From positions 1-8,846 of the forward strand of contig CALZPS010000049.1 in the NCBI GenBank assembly GCA_945827765.1: a stretch of 8,846 nucleotides of DNA, given 5' to 3'. A model generated the notes under the pieces. The model was not told the DNA's origin. It did not search any database and saw only the letters and a list, made by a program, of their open reading frames with translations. The translations under genes were made by a program, and so were the position numbers. This document shows, piece after piece, positions 1 to 5,542 of this stretch (position 1 is its first letter; every line of letters starts with the position of its first letter). Source of the stretch: an uncultured Lachnospiraceae bacterium (GTDB lineage: Bacteria > Bacillota > Clostridia > Lachnospirales > Lachnospiraceae).

Positions 1-1
1 A

Positions 2-715
2 TACACCGGTTATGTGGCAGATGAGGCCCAGATTTCACAGATTTTTCGGTTTCTGGATACCTTTTACCGGAAAGACGGAAACAGTGCGGCGAACGATACC
101 AGTATGGCGGGGAAAAAAGATGTGGAACAATCCGGCAGCAGACAGTTTCTTTTGGTTGACCCGGTTATGGGGGATGAGGGAAACGTCTACAAAATGTTCA
201 CGCCCGGATTGCTGGAGCAGATGAAGAGGCTGGCGGCACGGGCGGATATCATCACACCGAATCTGACAGAATTGTGTCTGCTTACCGGAAATGATTTTCA
301 AAAACTGAAAAGGCTGACGGATAAAAACGAACTGTTAAAGGCGGTAGAGCAGATGGCGCGGGAAATGATGGCGCAGGGACCACATATCGTAGTGGTGACG
401 GGAATCCGGTTTACCGATTCGGCGGATGGAAAAGCCAAGATCGGCAATCTGGCAGTGGCAGAAAGCAACAGGTTATTTGCTTTTCCGTATGTGGGCGGCA
501 GTTTTTCGGGAACCGGAGATTTGTTCGCATCCGTGCTGACCGGAGGTATGGCAAGAGGCAATGACATTTTCCAAAGCGTGGAGCTGGCGGGGGAATTTAT
601 TGAACTGGCGATGAAAGATGCCGTGGCAGAAGGCGTAGGGAGAAATGACGGAGCAAATTATGAAAAATATTTGAGAATGTTGATTCCCTCAACAGAAATG
701 GGAGGAAGAAAATGA
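2..715 (+). CDS. Pyridoxal/pyridoxamine kinase, 5' partial
   Basis: Cytosolic PfkB/ribokinase-superfamily kinase that phosphorylates pyridoxal, pyridoxamine or pyridoxine with ATP in vitamin B6 salvage. The frame is open from the first codon of the window (YTGYVADEAQI), so the GTG at 14 is not a true start and the N-terminal part lies outside. Counting from that GTG, DPVMGDEG is at residues 49-56, the TPNLTE strand at 81-86, and the anion-hole/catalytic motif GTGD at 166-169, with Asp169 the likely base; these are the PdxY/PdxK signatures. A polar stretch at about residues 19-43, between the Gly-Tyr-Val segment and DPVMGD, looks longer than usual for the family. The TGA stop overlaps the ATG of the next gene (ATGA), which indicates translational coupling to the ECF S-component. 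PdxK and PdxY types cannot be told apart from this part, so no symbol is given. Confidence 0.93.
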   Translation, partial: YTGYVADEAQISQIFRFLDTFYRKDGNSAANDTSMAGKKDVEQSGSRQFLLVDPVMGDEGNVYKMFTPGLLEQMKRLAARADIITPNLTELCLLTGNDFQKLKRLTDKNELLKAVEQMAREMMAQGPHIVVVTGIRFTDSADGKAKIGNLAVAESNRLFAFPYVGGSFSGTGDLFASVLTGGMARGNDIFQSVELAGEFIELAMKDAVAEGVGRNDGANYEKYLRMLIPSTEMGGRK

Positions 716-1245
716 TGGAAAACAAAAACAACACAACATCAAAATTAGTATTGACAGGACTTTTTGCAGCAATGATTACAATTATGACAGCATATATCTG
801 TCATATTCCCTATGGGGCGAACGGCGGATATATCCATTTCGGAGACGCACTGATTTATGTGGCCGCGGTATTTTTGCCAAGACCATATGCACTGGCGGCA
901 GCAGCTATCGGCGGCGGCATGGCGGATTTATTGACTGCTCCGATGTGGGCCCCTGCAACGATTATTATCAAAATGCTGATTGTTCTGCCGTTTACCAATA
1001 AGGAGGGACACATCCTTTGTCCGCGGAATGTCGCGGCACCGTTTATCTCAGCGTGTATTTCGGCGGCAGGCTATTGGCTGGCAGAGGGAATCCTTTTCGG
1101 CAACTTCGTCGCTCCGCTGGTATCCTTTGCAGGCAGCGCGGTACAATCCGGCGGCAGCGCAATTATTTTCTTGGTTCTGGCTGTGGCATTGGACCGGATG
1201 CATATGAAGGGAAAAGTGGTTGAGATGCTTGGCAGAAGACGATAA
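712..1245 (+). CDS. ECF transporter S-component, probable vitamin B6 uptake
   Basis: Integral membrane substrate-binding subunit of an energy-coupling-factor importer. It would work with a shared EcfA/EcfA'/EcfT module, which is not encoded here. The 177-residue protein has about five or six hydrophobic segments (roughly 12-31, 44-55, 58-76, 81-93, 108-128 and 132-160). It carries an N-terminal small-residue helix (LFAAMITIMTA), of the type that contacts EcfT, and the S-component-like sequence GGYIHFGDALIY at 38-49. A GGAGG at 701-705 lies 6 bases before the start; a second ATG follows immediately at 715. The gene overlaps the pyridoxal kinase stop, so the likely substrate is pyridoxine, pyridoxal or pyridoxamine. 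That assignment is inferred from context and resembles the predicted PdxU/PdxU2 S-components. The family itself is clear; the substrate is not proven. Confidence 0.85.
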   Translation: MMENKNNTTSKLVLTGLFAAMITIMTAYICHIPYGANGGYIHFGDALIYVAAVFLPRPYALAAAAIGGGMADLLTAPMWAPATIIIKMLIVLPFTNKEGHILCPRNVAAPFISACISAAGYWLAEGILFGNFVAPLVSFAGSAVQSGGSAIIFLVLAVALDRMHMKGKVVEMLGRRR

Positions 1246-1290
1246 GAAATGAGACAGCTCATAAAACATGAAAAGTAAAGGGAGAGAATC

Positions 1291-1887
1291 ATGGCGGATA
1301 TTTTGTATACCTATAATGATAATGTATATGTAAATTTGACAAATAAGTGTGACTGTGCGTGCCGTTTTTGTATCCGCAGTCATCATGACGGAGTGGGAGA
1401 TGCCGAGACGCTCTGGCACAAGGTTGACCCCACATTGGAAGAGGTAAAGGCGGCAATTGATGCATATGATTTTACCGGCAAAAAGGAGTTGGTGTACTGC
1501 GGATATGGTGAGCCGACCTGCGCGCTGGAAAATCTGATTGACTCTGCAAAGTATGCGAAAGAGAAATATGGCGTGGAGATTCGCGTCAATACAAATGGAC
1601 TGGGAAATCTTTATCACAAAAAAGATATTGTGCCGTTGCTGGCTGAAGTAGTGGACACGATTTCCATCAGTCTCAATGCGCCGACCAAGGAAGAATATAT
1701 GGATGTCACACGTCCGAAGTTTGCGGATGCATTTGAGGGAATGCTTGCGTTTGCCAAAGAATGCGGGGAGCAGATAAAGAAGGTGAAGTTTTCTGTGGTT
1801 GACGTGCTTTCAACGGAGGATATCGAGGCAAGCCGGAAACTGGCAGATTCGCTTGGTGTGGAACTGAGAGTGCGGCCGTTTGTTTAA
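1291..1887 (+). CDS. Small radical SAM protein, TatD-linked type
   Basis: Radical S-adenosylmethionine enzyme of 198 residues. It would bind a [4Fe-4S] cluster through the CX3CX2C motif at Cys20, Cys24 and Cys27 and use SAM to generate a 5'-deoxyadenosyl radical. The start context (YTYNDNVYVNLTNKC), the GYGEPT motif at 71-76 (SAM amino-group binding) and the short single-domain length resemble the TatD-family-linked radical SAM group (TIGR04038), whose substrate is unknown. Cys22 and Cys70 are additional cysteines near the motifs. An AAAGGGAGAG ribosome site precedes the ATG. The gene follows the S-component by 45 bases with no terminator between them and is followed by a strong terminator, so it is probably the last gene of the B6 operon. 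No TatD gene lies in this window; it may sit upstream or elsewhere. Its reaction cannot be stated. Confidence 0.85.
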   Translation: MADILYTYNDNVYVNLTNKCDCACRFCIRSHHDGVGDAETLWHKVDPTLEEVKAAIDAYDFTGKKELVYCGYGEPTCALENLIDSAKYAKEKYGVEIRVNTNGLGNLYHKKDIVPLLAEVVDTISISLNAPTKEEYMDVTRPKFADAFEGMLAFAKECGEQIKKVKFSVVDVLSTEDIEASRKLADSLGVELRVRPFV

Positions 1888-1905
1888 GAATGCTAGTCTT
1901 GAAAG

Positions 1906-1966
1906 AGAGGCGTTACATTTTGCCCATGCACCTGTGTGGTTGTGAAATGTAACGCCTTTTGTTTTG
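1906..1966 (+). terminator. Rho-independent terminator of the B6/radical SAM operon
   Basis: A perfect 12-bp inverted repeat (1909-1920 with 1945-1956, arm GGCGTTACATTT) encloses a 24-base loop, and the A/G-rich bases before it can extend the stem into the following T-rich tail (TTTTGTTTTG). It starts about 20 bases after the radical SAM stop codon. The T-run on the + side makes it directional for the + strand. The loop is larger than usual for a terminator. Confidence 0.85.
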
Positions 1967-1992
1967 TTCATAAAGTTTTAATACACAATTCA

Positions 1993-2021
1993 TTGTATAA
2001 ATCCCCTCTTTTTAGTATAAT
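1993..2021 (+). promoter_or_regulatory. Sigma-A type promoter for the citrate synthase operon
   Basis: A -35 element TTGTAT at 1993-1998 and a perfect -10 element TATAAT at 2016-2021 are separated by exactly 17 bases. Transcription would start near 2028, giving an untranslated leader of about 40 bases with an AGGAAAG ribosome site shortly before the ATG at 2070. It lies just after the terminator of the previous operon, so it is probably the main promoter for the next three genes. I see no clear operator. Confidence 0.7.
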
Positions 2022-2069
2022 AAAATAGTCAAAGTGAACGAAGAACATATAGAAAAGTGAGGAAAGAAG

Positions 2070-3440
2070 ATGCCAAAAGATGTAGACAGCATTATTTTTG
2101 AGAACACGGAGAAGATTCAGGAACTGGCATCCAAGTGTGAGAAGAATAATGCAATCGAAAAGGAGCTGTACACACATTACGAGGTAAAACGCGGACTACG
2201 GGACTTAAACGGCAAGGGCGTGCTCGCCGGGCTGACGAACATATCTGATGTCTGTGCGAAGAAGATTGTGAATGGAGAAGAGGTCCCTTGTGCGGGAAAT
2301 CTTTACTATCGTGGTTATAATATCAAAGATATTGTGAAAGGTTTTTTGGAGGCGCATCATCCGGGATTTGAGGAGACTGCGTACCTGTTATTGTTCGGCG
2401 AGCTGCCGACAGAGAAAGAGCTGAAAGAATTTCGGGAAATGTTGGCTGAGCGTCGGATGCTGCCGCCCAACTTTACAAGAGATGTTATCATGAAGGCTCC
2501 GAGCCGGGACATGATGAACAGTATTTCTCGTTGTATCCTGCAGTTATATTCTTACGATGAGAAGGCGGATGACACCAGCATTCCAAATGTACTGCGTCAG
2601 TGCCTGAATCTGATCAGTCAGTTCCCGATGCTGATGGTTTACGGATATCATGCGTACAATTATAAAATCGGACAGGATTTATATATTTATGCTCCGGATC
2701 CGTCATTGTCAGCAGCAGAGAATATCCTTATGATGCTGCGCGAGGACAGGAAGTATACGGAACTGGAGGCAAAGATTCTGGATATGGCATTGGTTCTGCA
2801 CATGGATCACGGCGGCGGAAACAATTCTACATTTACAACGCATGTGGTAACATCGTCCGGGACGGACACGTATTCTACGATTGCAGCAGCCATGTCATCT
2901 TTGAAGGGACCAAAACATGGCGGAGCCAATGTCAAGGTGACCCAGATGTTTGAAGATATGAAGAGCGTATTGACGGACTGGACAGATGAAGAACAGATTC
3001 GTCAGTACCTTTCAGATTTGTTGGACAAGAAGGCATTTGACAAGAAGGGTCTGATTTATGGAATGGGACATGCGATTTATTCCATTTCCGACCCCCGGGC
3101 AGAGATTTTTAAAAATTTTGTCAAACAGCTTGCAATAGAGAAACATTACGAGAAGGAATATGCACTGTATGAGAAGGTAGAGCGTATGGCACCGCAGATT
3201 ATCGGAGAGAAACGCCGCATTTACAAGGGTGTCAATGCCAATGTTGATTTTTACAGCGGTCTGGTATACAGTATGTTGGATTTGCCGCCTGCGTTGTATA
3301 CACCGATTTTCGCAGCTGCACGTATTGTGGGGTGGAGCGCACACCGATTAGAAGAACTGCAGAATGCGGATAAGATTATCCGCCCGGCGTACAAACCTCT
3401 GGCTCCATATCGCGACTATATTCAACTGAAAGACAGGTAA
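2070..3440 (+). CDS. Citrate synthase
   Basis: Cytosolic enzyme that condenses acetyl-CoA with oxaloacetate to citrate, the entry to the oxidative branch that supplies 2-oxoglutarate and glutamate in fermenters with an incomplete TCA cycle. The 456-residue protein is full length. Active-site elements visible: His247 in DHGGGNNST (oxaloacetate binding), catalytic His283 in GPKHGGAN, His334 in GMGHAIYSISDPR, catalytic Asp393 in NVDFYSG, and Arg418 in AARIVGWSAH. The N-terminus has an extra segment of about 40 residues before the RGLRDLNGKGVLAGLT region, as in Clostridia-type enzymes. A strong promoter and the AGGAAAG site support the ATG at 2070. The stop codon shares a base with the start of the following hydrolase gene. 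A 2-methylcitrate synthase activity cannot be excluded from sequence, but no propionate-pathway gene is nearby. The symbols gltA and citZ are both used for this enzyme, so none is chosen. Confidence 0.95.
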   Translation: MPKDVDSIIFENTEKIQELASKCEKNNAIEKELYTHYEVKRGLRDLNGKGVLAGLTNISDVCAKKIVNGEEVPCAGNLYYRGYNIKDIVKGFLEAHHPGFEETAYLLLFGELPTEKELKEFREMLAERRMLPPNFTRDVIMKAPSRDMMNSISRCILQLYSYDEKADDTSIPNVLRQCLNLISQFPMLMVYGYHAYNYKIGQDLYIYAPDPSLSAAENILMMLREDRKYTELEAKILDMALVLHMDHGGGNNSTFTTHVVTSSGTDTYSTIAAAMSSLKGPKHGGANVKVTQMFEDMKSVLTDWTDEEQIRQYLSDLLDKKAFDKKGLIYGMGHAIYSISDPRAEIFKNFVKQLAIEKHYEKEYALYEKVERMAPQIIGEKRRIYKGVNANVDFYSGLVYSMLDLPPALYTPIFAAARIVGWSAHRLEELQNADKIIRPAYKPLAPYRDYIQLKDR

Positions 3441-4381
3441 TGATGAAGATGAAGGACGAATTTTATTTTCCGTCAAAAGATGGCAATACAGAAATTCATA
3501 CAATTGAATGGAAACCGGAAGGAGAAGTTGTAGGTGTCGTGCAGATCTGTCACGGCATGGTGGAACACATTGACCGTTATGATGAGTTCGCACAGTATCT
3601 TTGCGAACGCGGGTTTTATGTTGTGGGAAACGACCATTTGGGCCATGGAAAATCTGTGCAGAGCAAATCAGAACACGGCTTTTTCCACCAGAAGTATGGA
3701 AATGCCTGCGTGGTGAGTGATATGCACACATTGCGTTTGCGCACGATGAAAAAATATCCCCATGTGCCATATTTTATGCTTGGGCACAGTATGGGCTCGA
3801 TTATGTTGAGGCAGTATATTCAAATGTATGGAAATGGGCTTGCGGGGGCGTTAATAATTGGTGTCGTGCAGGAACAGCCGGAGATAGTGCTGCATGGAGG
3901 ACGGGCACTGTGCAGATTGATTGCACTGGTGAAAGGATGGCATTATCGAAGCAAACTGGTAGACCGGATGGTGACGGGATCCTTTAATAATTCGTTTAAG
4001 CCTGCCCGCACTCGGGCGGATTGGGTAACAAGTGATGCGGAAAGGCTGCAGGCATATCTTGCAGACCCATTTTGCTCTTTTGTGTTTACGGTCAATGGTT
4101 ACTATCATATGCTGGGCGGTATGCTGAAGATGCAGAAGAAGGAAAATGTGTTTATGATTCCGAAGACATTGCCAATCTTGTTTGCAGCGGGAATGGATGA
4201 CCCCTGCGGTGGTTTCGGAAAAGGCGTCCGAAAGGTGTATGAGAAGTACAAAGCCGCCGGCATCAAAGATGTGACATTGAAACTGTATCCGGGTGACCGG
4301 CATGAACTGCTCAACGAGACGGATCGCGGACAGGTAATGGAAGATTTTTATGGGTGGATACAGAGCAGGATGGCAGGATAA
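3440..4381 (+). CDS. Alpha/beta hydrolase, monoglyceride-lipase/lysophospholipase type
   Basis: Serine hydrolase of 313 residues in the Hydrolase_4 (serine aminopeptidase S33/PldB/MGL) group, expected to cleave ester bonds in lysophospholipids, monoacylglycerols or similar substrates. Visible elements: oxyanion-side motif CHGMVEH at 37-43, GNDHLGHGKS at 63-72, nucleophile elbow GHSMGS at 115-120 with Ser117, acid Asp253 or Asp254 in AAGMDDP, and base His288 in YPGDRHELLNE. There is no signal peptide or clear membrane segment, so it is probably cytosolic. ATG codons at 3440, 3443 and 3449 are all in frame; the first overlaps the TAA stop of citrate synthase, which suggests coupled translation, since no strong ribosome site is present. 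The link with citrate synthase may be only co-transcription. The family is clear; the substrate is unknown. Confidence 0.9.
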   Translation: MMKMKDEFYFPSKDGNTEIHTIEWKPEGEVVGVVQICHGMVEHIDRYDEFAQYLCERGFYVVGNDHLGHGKSVQSKSEHGFFHQKYGNACVVSDMHTLRLRTMKKYPHVPYFMLGHSMGSIMLRQYIQMYGNGLAGALIIGVVQEQPEIVLHGGRALCRLIALVKGWHYRSKLVDRMVTGSFNNSFKPARTRADWVTSDAERLQAYLADPFCSFVFTVNGYYHMLGGMLKMQKKENVFMIPKTLPILFAAGMDDPCGGFGKGVRKVYEKYKAAGIKDVTLKLYPGDRHELLNETDRGQVMEDFYGWIQSRMAG

Positions 4382-4395
4382 CAATAAGTATTTAT

Positions 4396-4425
4396 ATGCG
4401 CCGTGCAGGAGATTGCACGGCGTGT
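4396..4425 (+). other. Intercistronic hairpin without a T-run
   Basis: A perfect 9-bp GC-rich stem (4399-4407 with 4414-4422, arm CGCCGTGCA) has a 6-base loop GGAGAT and three possible weaker outer pairs. It lies 15 bases after the hydrolase stop and just before the ribosome site (GAGGTGAC) of the next small gene. The sequence after it is TGTGTTGTGAGG, not a T-run, so an RNA-stabilising, processing or partial-attenuation role fits better than full termination. Confidence 0.6.
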
Positions 4426-4443
4426 GTTGTGAGGTGACAAAAT

Positions 4444-4674
4444 ATGCGTACAATGGAATTTACGGTAGAGAAACTGAATGCGATGGAGGTAGGGCAGGAG
4501 CTTGGCGTGACCGAAGGAATATTGCCGAGTTCTTACTATTATACATTGGAACATGCGCTTGGTATGAGTGGAAATTTCAGCAGCCGTGAGCGGCTGAAGT
4601 CAAAAAGTGGTAAAGTAGTAGAGTTGAAAAAGACACCGAAGTTCAATATCGCGGTGTTGGAGTTCGATGAGTGA
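4444..4674 (+). CDS. Small hypothetical protein, 76 residues
   Basis: I do not recognise a named family. The protein is soluble, with no signal peptide, membrane segment or cysteines. It starts with a mixed charged segment (EKLNAMEVGQELGV), has an aromatic patch SSYYYTLEHALGM at about residues 29-41, a basic stretch RERLKSKSGKVVELKK at about 48-63, and ends in a beta-like acidic tail (FNIAVLEFDE). A GAGGTGAC ribosome site stands a few bases before the ATG at 4444; a second in-frame ATG at 4453 is the alternative start. It is the last gene before a strong terminator and is probably co-transcribed with citrate synthase and the hydrolase. The good ribosome site and the operon position argue for a real gene. 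Function unknown. Confidence 0.7.
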   Translation: MRTMEFTVEKLNAMEVGQELGVTEGILPSSYYYTLEHALGMSGNFSSRERLKSKSGKVVELKKTPKFNIAVLEFDE

Positions 4675-4682
4675 TAATATGG

Positions 4683-4746
4683 CGGATGCAAAGTAACAAT
4701 AAAAATTTTATAAAACAGTGGAGCTGTAATTTTTAAATCACATCCG
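4683..4746 (+). other. Nested inverted repeats after the small gene
   Basis: Outer arms CGGATG (4683-4688) and CATCCG (4741-4746) enclose inner arms AAAAATT and AATTTTT, which in turn enclose ACAG and CTGT (4715-4718 with 4724-4727). The whole forms a plausible AU-rich hairpin in the 3' untranslated region just before the terminator. GTAAC (4693-4697) and GTTAC (4751-4755) could add a crossing 5-bp pairing. The individual arms are short, so chance pairing is possible. Confidence 0.35.
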
Positions 4747-4758
4747 AATAGTTACAGC

Positions 4759-4800
4759 AAGAAAAACCGCCAACCTATCGGTCGGCGGTTTTTCTTGTTT
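4759..4800 (+). terminator. Strong terminator of the citrate synthase operon
   Basis: A perfect 13-bp stem (4759-4771 with 4784-4796, arm AAGAAAAACCGCC) is extended by ACC/GGT inside and has a 4-base apical loop. The right arm ends in TTTTTCTTGTTT, so it terminates + strand transcription; the A-run in the left arm makes it usable from the minus strand too. It lies about 85 bases after the small gene and marks the operon end. Confidence 0.9.
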
Positions 4801-5042
4801 ATAGTTATCTAAAGGAATGAGAGTAAAGTGCGACATCCTGAGGTTTCCCCCAAGATGTCTAAACTTTATGAGGGGGGAGATAGTTGTTTATCAACTATCT
4901 GTAATATAGTATACGCAAGAAATGTGTCCAAAATATGTTGATTCTCTAAAAGAAGAAGAAAATTTATTACGAAACTCTTAAAAAGGAATTTAAAAATCAT
5001 AATGGAGAGGAAACAGCAGTTTAGCGATGGGATGAAACGTAC
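4801..5042. other. AT-rich gene-free stretch with two hairpins
   Basis: No supported gene. It contains an imperfect long hairpin at 4824-4867 (outer TAAAGT with ACTTTA; inner 12-base arms 4832-4843 with 4848-4859, ten of twelve paired, loop TTTC) and a perfect 9-bp hairpin at 4877-4885 with 4891-4899 (AGATAGTTG, loop TTTAT). The part from 4900 to 5024 is AT-rich and could hold a decayed short coding segment: reading MCPKYVDSLKEEENLLRNS from 4922, then shifting frame near 4977 to continue LKKEFKNHNGEETAV up to a TAG at 5022-5024. The minus-strand frame covering 4866-5120 begins inside the tRNA and is not believed. Confidence 0.4.
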
Positions 5043-5072
5043 AAAATCCGAACATCTTCTCATGTTCGGATT
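5043..5072 (-). terminator. Terminator of the tRNA-Ala transcript
   Basis: A perfect 11-bp stem (5045-5055 with 5062-5072) with loop CTTCTC is followed, reading the minus strand, by a run of four T (5046 down to 5043). It lies 12 bases after the 3' end of the tRNA, as expected for a single-gene tRNA transcript. Confidence 0.85.
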
Positions 5073-5084
5073 CTGCAGGAAAAG

Positions 5085-5157
5085 TGGAGTATAGGGGATT
5101 CGAACCCCTGGCCTCAACAATGCGAATGTTGCGCGCTCCCAACTGCGCTAATACCCC
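5085..5157 (-). tRNA. tRNA-Ala (anticodon CGC)
   Basis: The minus strand folds into a full 73-base cloverleaf. It has acceptor GGGGTAT with ATACTCC including the G3:U70 pair that identifies alanine tRNA, a D arm GCGC/GCGC with loop AGTTGGGA, an anticodon arm CAACA/TGTTG with loop TTCGCAT (anticodon CGC, reading GCG), a five-base variable region, a T arm AGGGG/CCCCT with loop TTCGAAT, and discriminator A. The 3' CCA is not encoded (CTTTT follows) and must be added by CCA-adding enzyme. It stands alone with its own terminator. Confidence 0.96.
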
Positions 5158-5179
5158 GCGATGATATAACAGAAAATTT

Positions 5180-5395
5180 TATATTTGTTCCTTGGCTCAG
5201 ATTATGAGCCGTCCGGCAAATGAGCCTGACGTCGATTTCTTCGTGCTTCGCACTCCCAAAATCGACTAAAACATTCGCAATCCGCACATTTTTCTGCGAA
5301 AAATGGCTACTTGCTCATGTTTTGCGGAACCCATATAGATAAGAATACATACAAGCATGTATTCTTATCTATATTTGTTCCTTGGCTCATATTAT
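5180..5395. repeat. Multi-hairpin element between 26-base direct repeats
   Basis: Two copies of TATATTTGTTCCTTGGCTCA plus one variable base plus ATTAT (5180-5205 and 5370-5395; 25 of 26 bases identical) lie exactly 190 bases apart. Between and within them are hairpins: GGCTCA/TGAGCC at 5194-5210, with an alternative TGAGCC at 5221-5226; GTCGATTT/AAATCGAC at 5231-5266 with an inner GTGC/GCAC; AAAACAT/ATGTTTT plus GCAA/TTGC at 5268-5323, enclosing CATTTTTC/GAAAAATG at 5287-5305; and an 18-bp perfect hairpin at 5333-5374. No open frame of note. It may be a non-autonomous repeat element or a structured RNA; which one cannot be decided here. Confidence 0.6.
5333..5374. repeat. 18-bp perfect inverted repeat
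   Basis: Bases 5333-5350 and 5357-5374 are perfect reverse complements (arm starts ATATAGATAAGAATAC) with a 6-base loop ACAAGC. The right arm overlaps the second 26-base direct repeat by 5 bases. There is no good T-run on either side, so it is not a typical terminator. Confidence 0.8.
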
Positions 5396-5398
5396 AAT
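5393..5398 (+). promoter_or_regulatory. Possible -10 element upstream of deoB
   Basis: A perfect TATAAT lies at 5393-5398, at the edge of the second direct repeat, but the hexamer 17 bases upstream (TATATT) is a poor -35. A second candidate -10, TATACT at 5462-5467, also lacks a good -35. The deoB promoter is therefore uncertain; the region 5399-5542 otherwise shows only A/T runs and a GGAGG at 5489-5493 with no convincing start codon behind it. Confidence 0.3.
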
Positions 5399-5542
5399 AC
5401 AGTCGGATAAAAAATGAAAGGTTTTTCGGGGATTTTTGTGGTTTTTTTTAAAGAAAGTAACTATACTGTCATGTATATAAAAGATATCGGAGGCAAAAGG
5501 TGTTTTGACTCTGATATTTAGAAAATGTAGGGAGTGATAGGT

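Noticed and set aside
1246..1290. Terminator between the S-component and radical SAM genes (ATGAG/CTCAT)
   Set aside because: Only a 5-bp stem without a T-run on the + strand; read-through is expected.
3851..4453. 200-residue open frame on the minus strand
   Set aside because: It is antisense to the hydrolase gene and has no ribosome site or recognisable motif.
4866..5120. 84-residue minus-strand frame with a hydrophobic middle
   Set aside because: It begins inside the tRNA-Ala gene and runs through its terminator; its first residues are translated tRNA sequence.
5158..5200. Promoter for the tRNA on the minus strand
   Set aside because: Several AT-rich hexamers resemble -10 boxes, but none has a fitting -35 at 16-18 bases.
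5180..5395. CRISPR array
   Set aside because: Only two repeat copies 190 bases apart, with structured sequence between them and no regular spacers.
5505..5537. Ten-codon leader peptide before deoB (TTG start, GGAGG at 5489-5493)
   Set aside because: Very short, weak start codon with an 11-base gap from the ribosome-like site, and no attenuator hairpin nearby.
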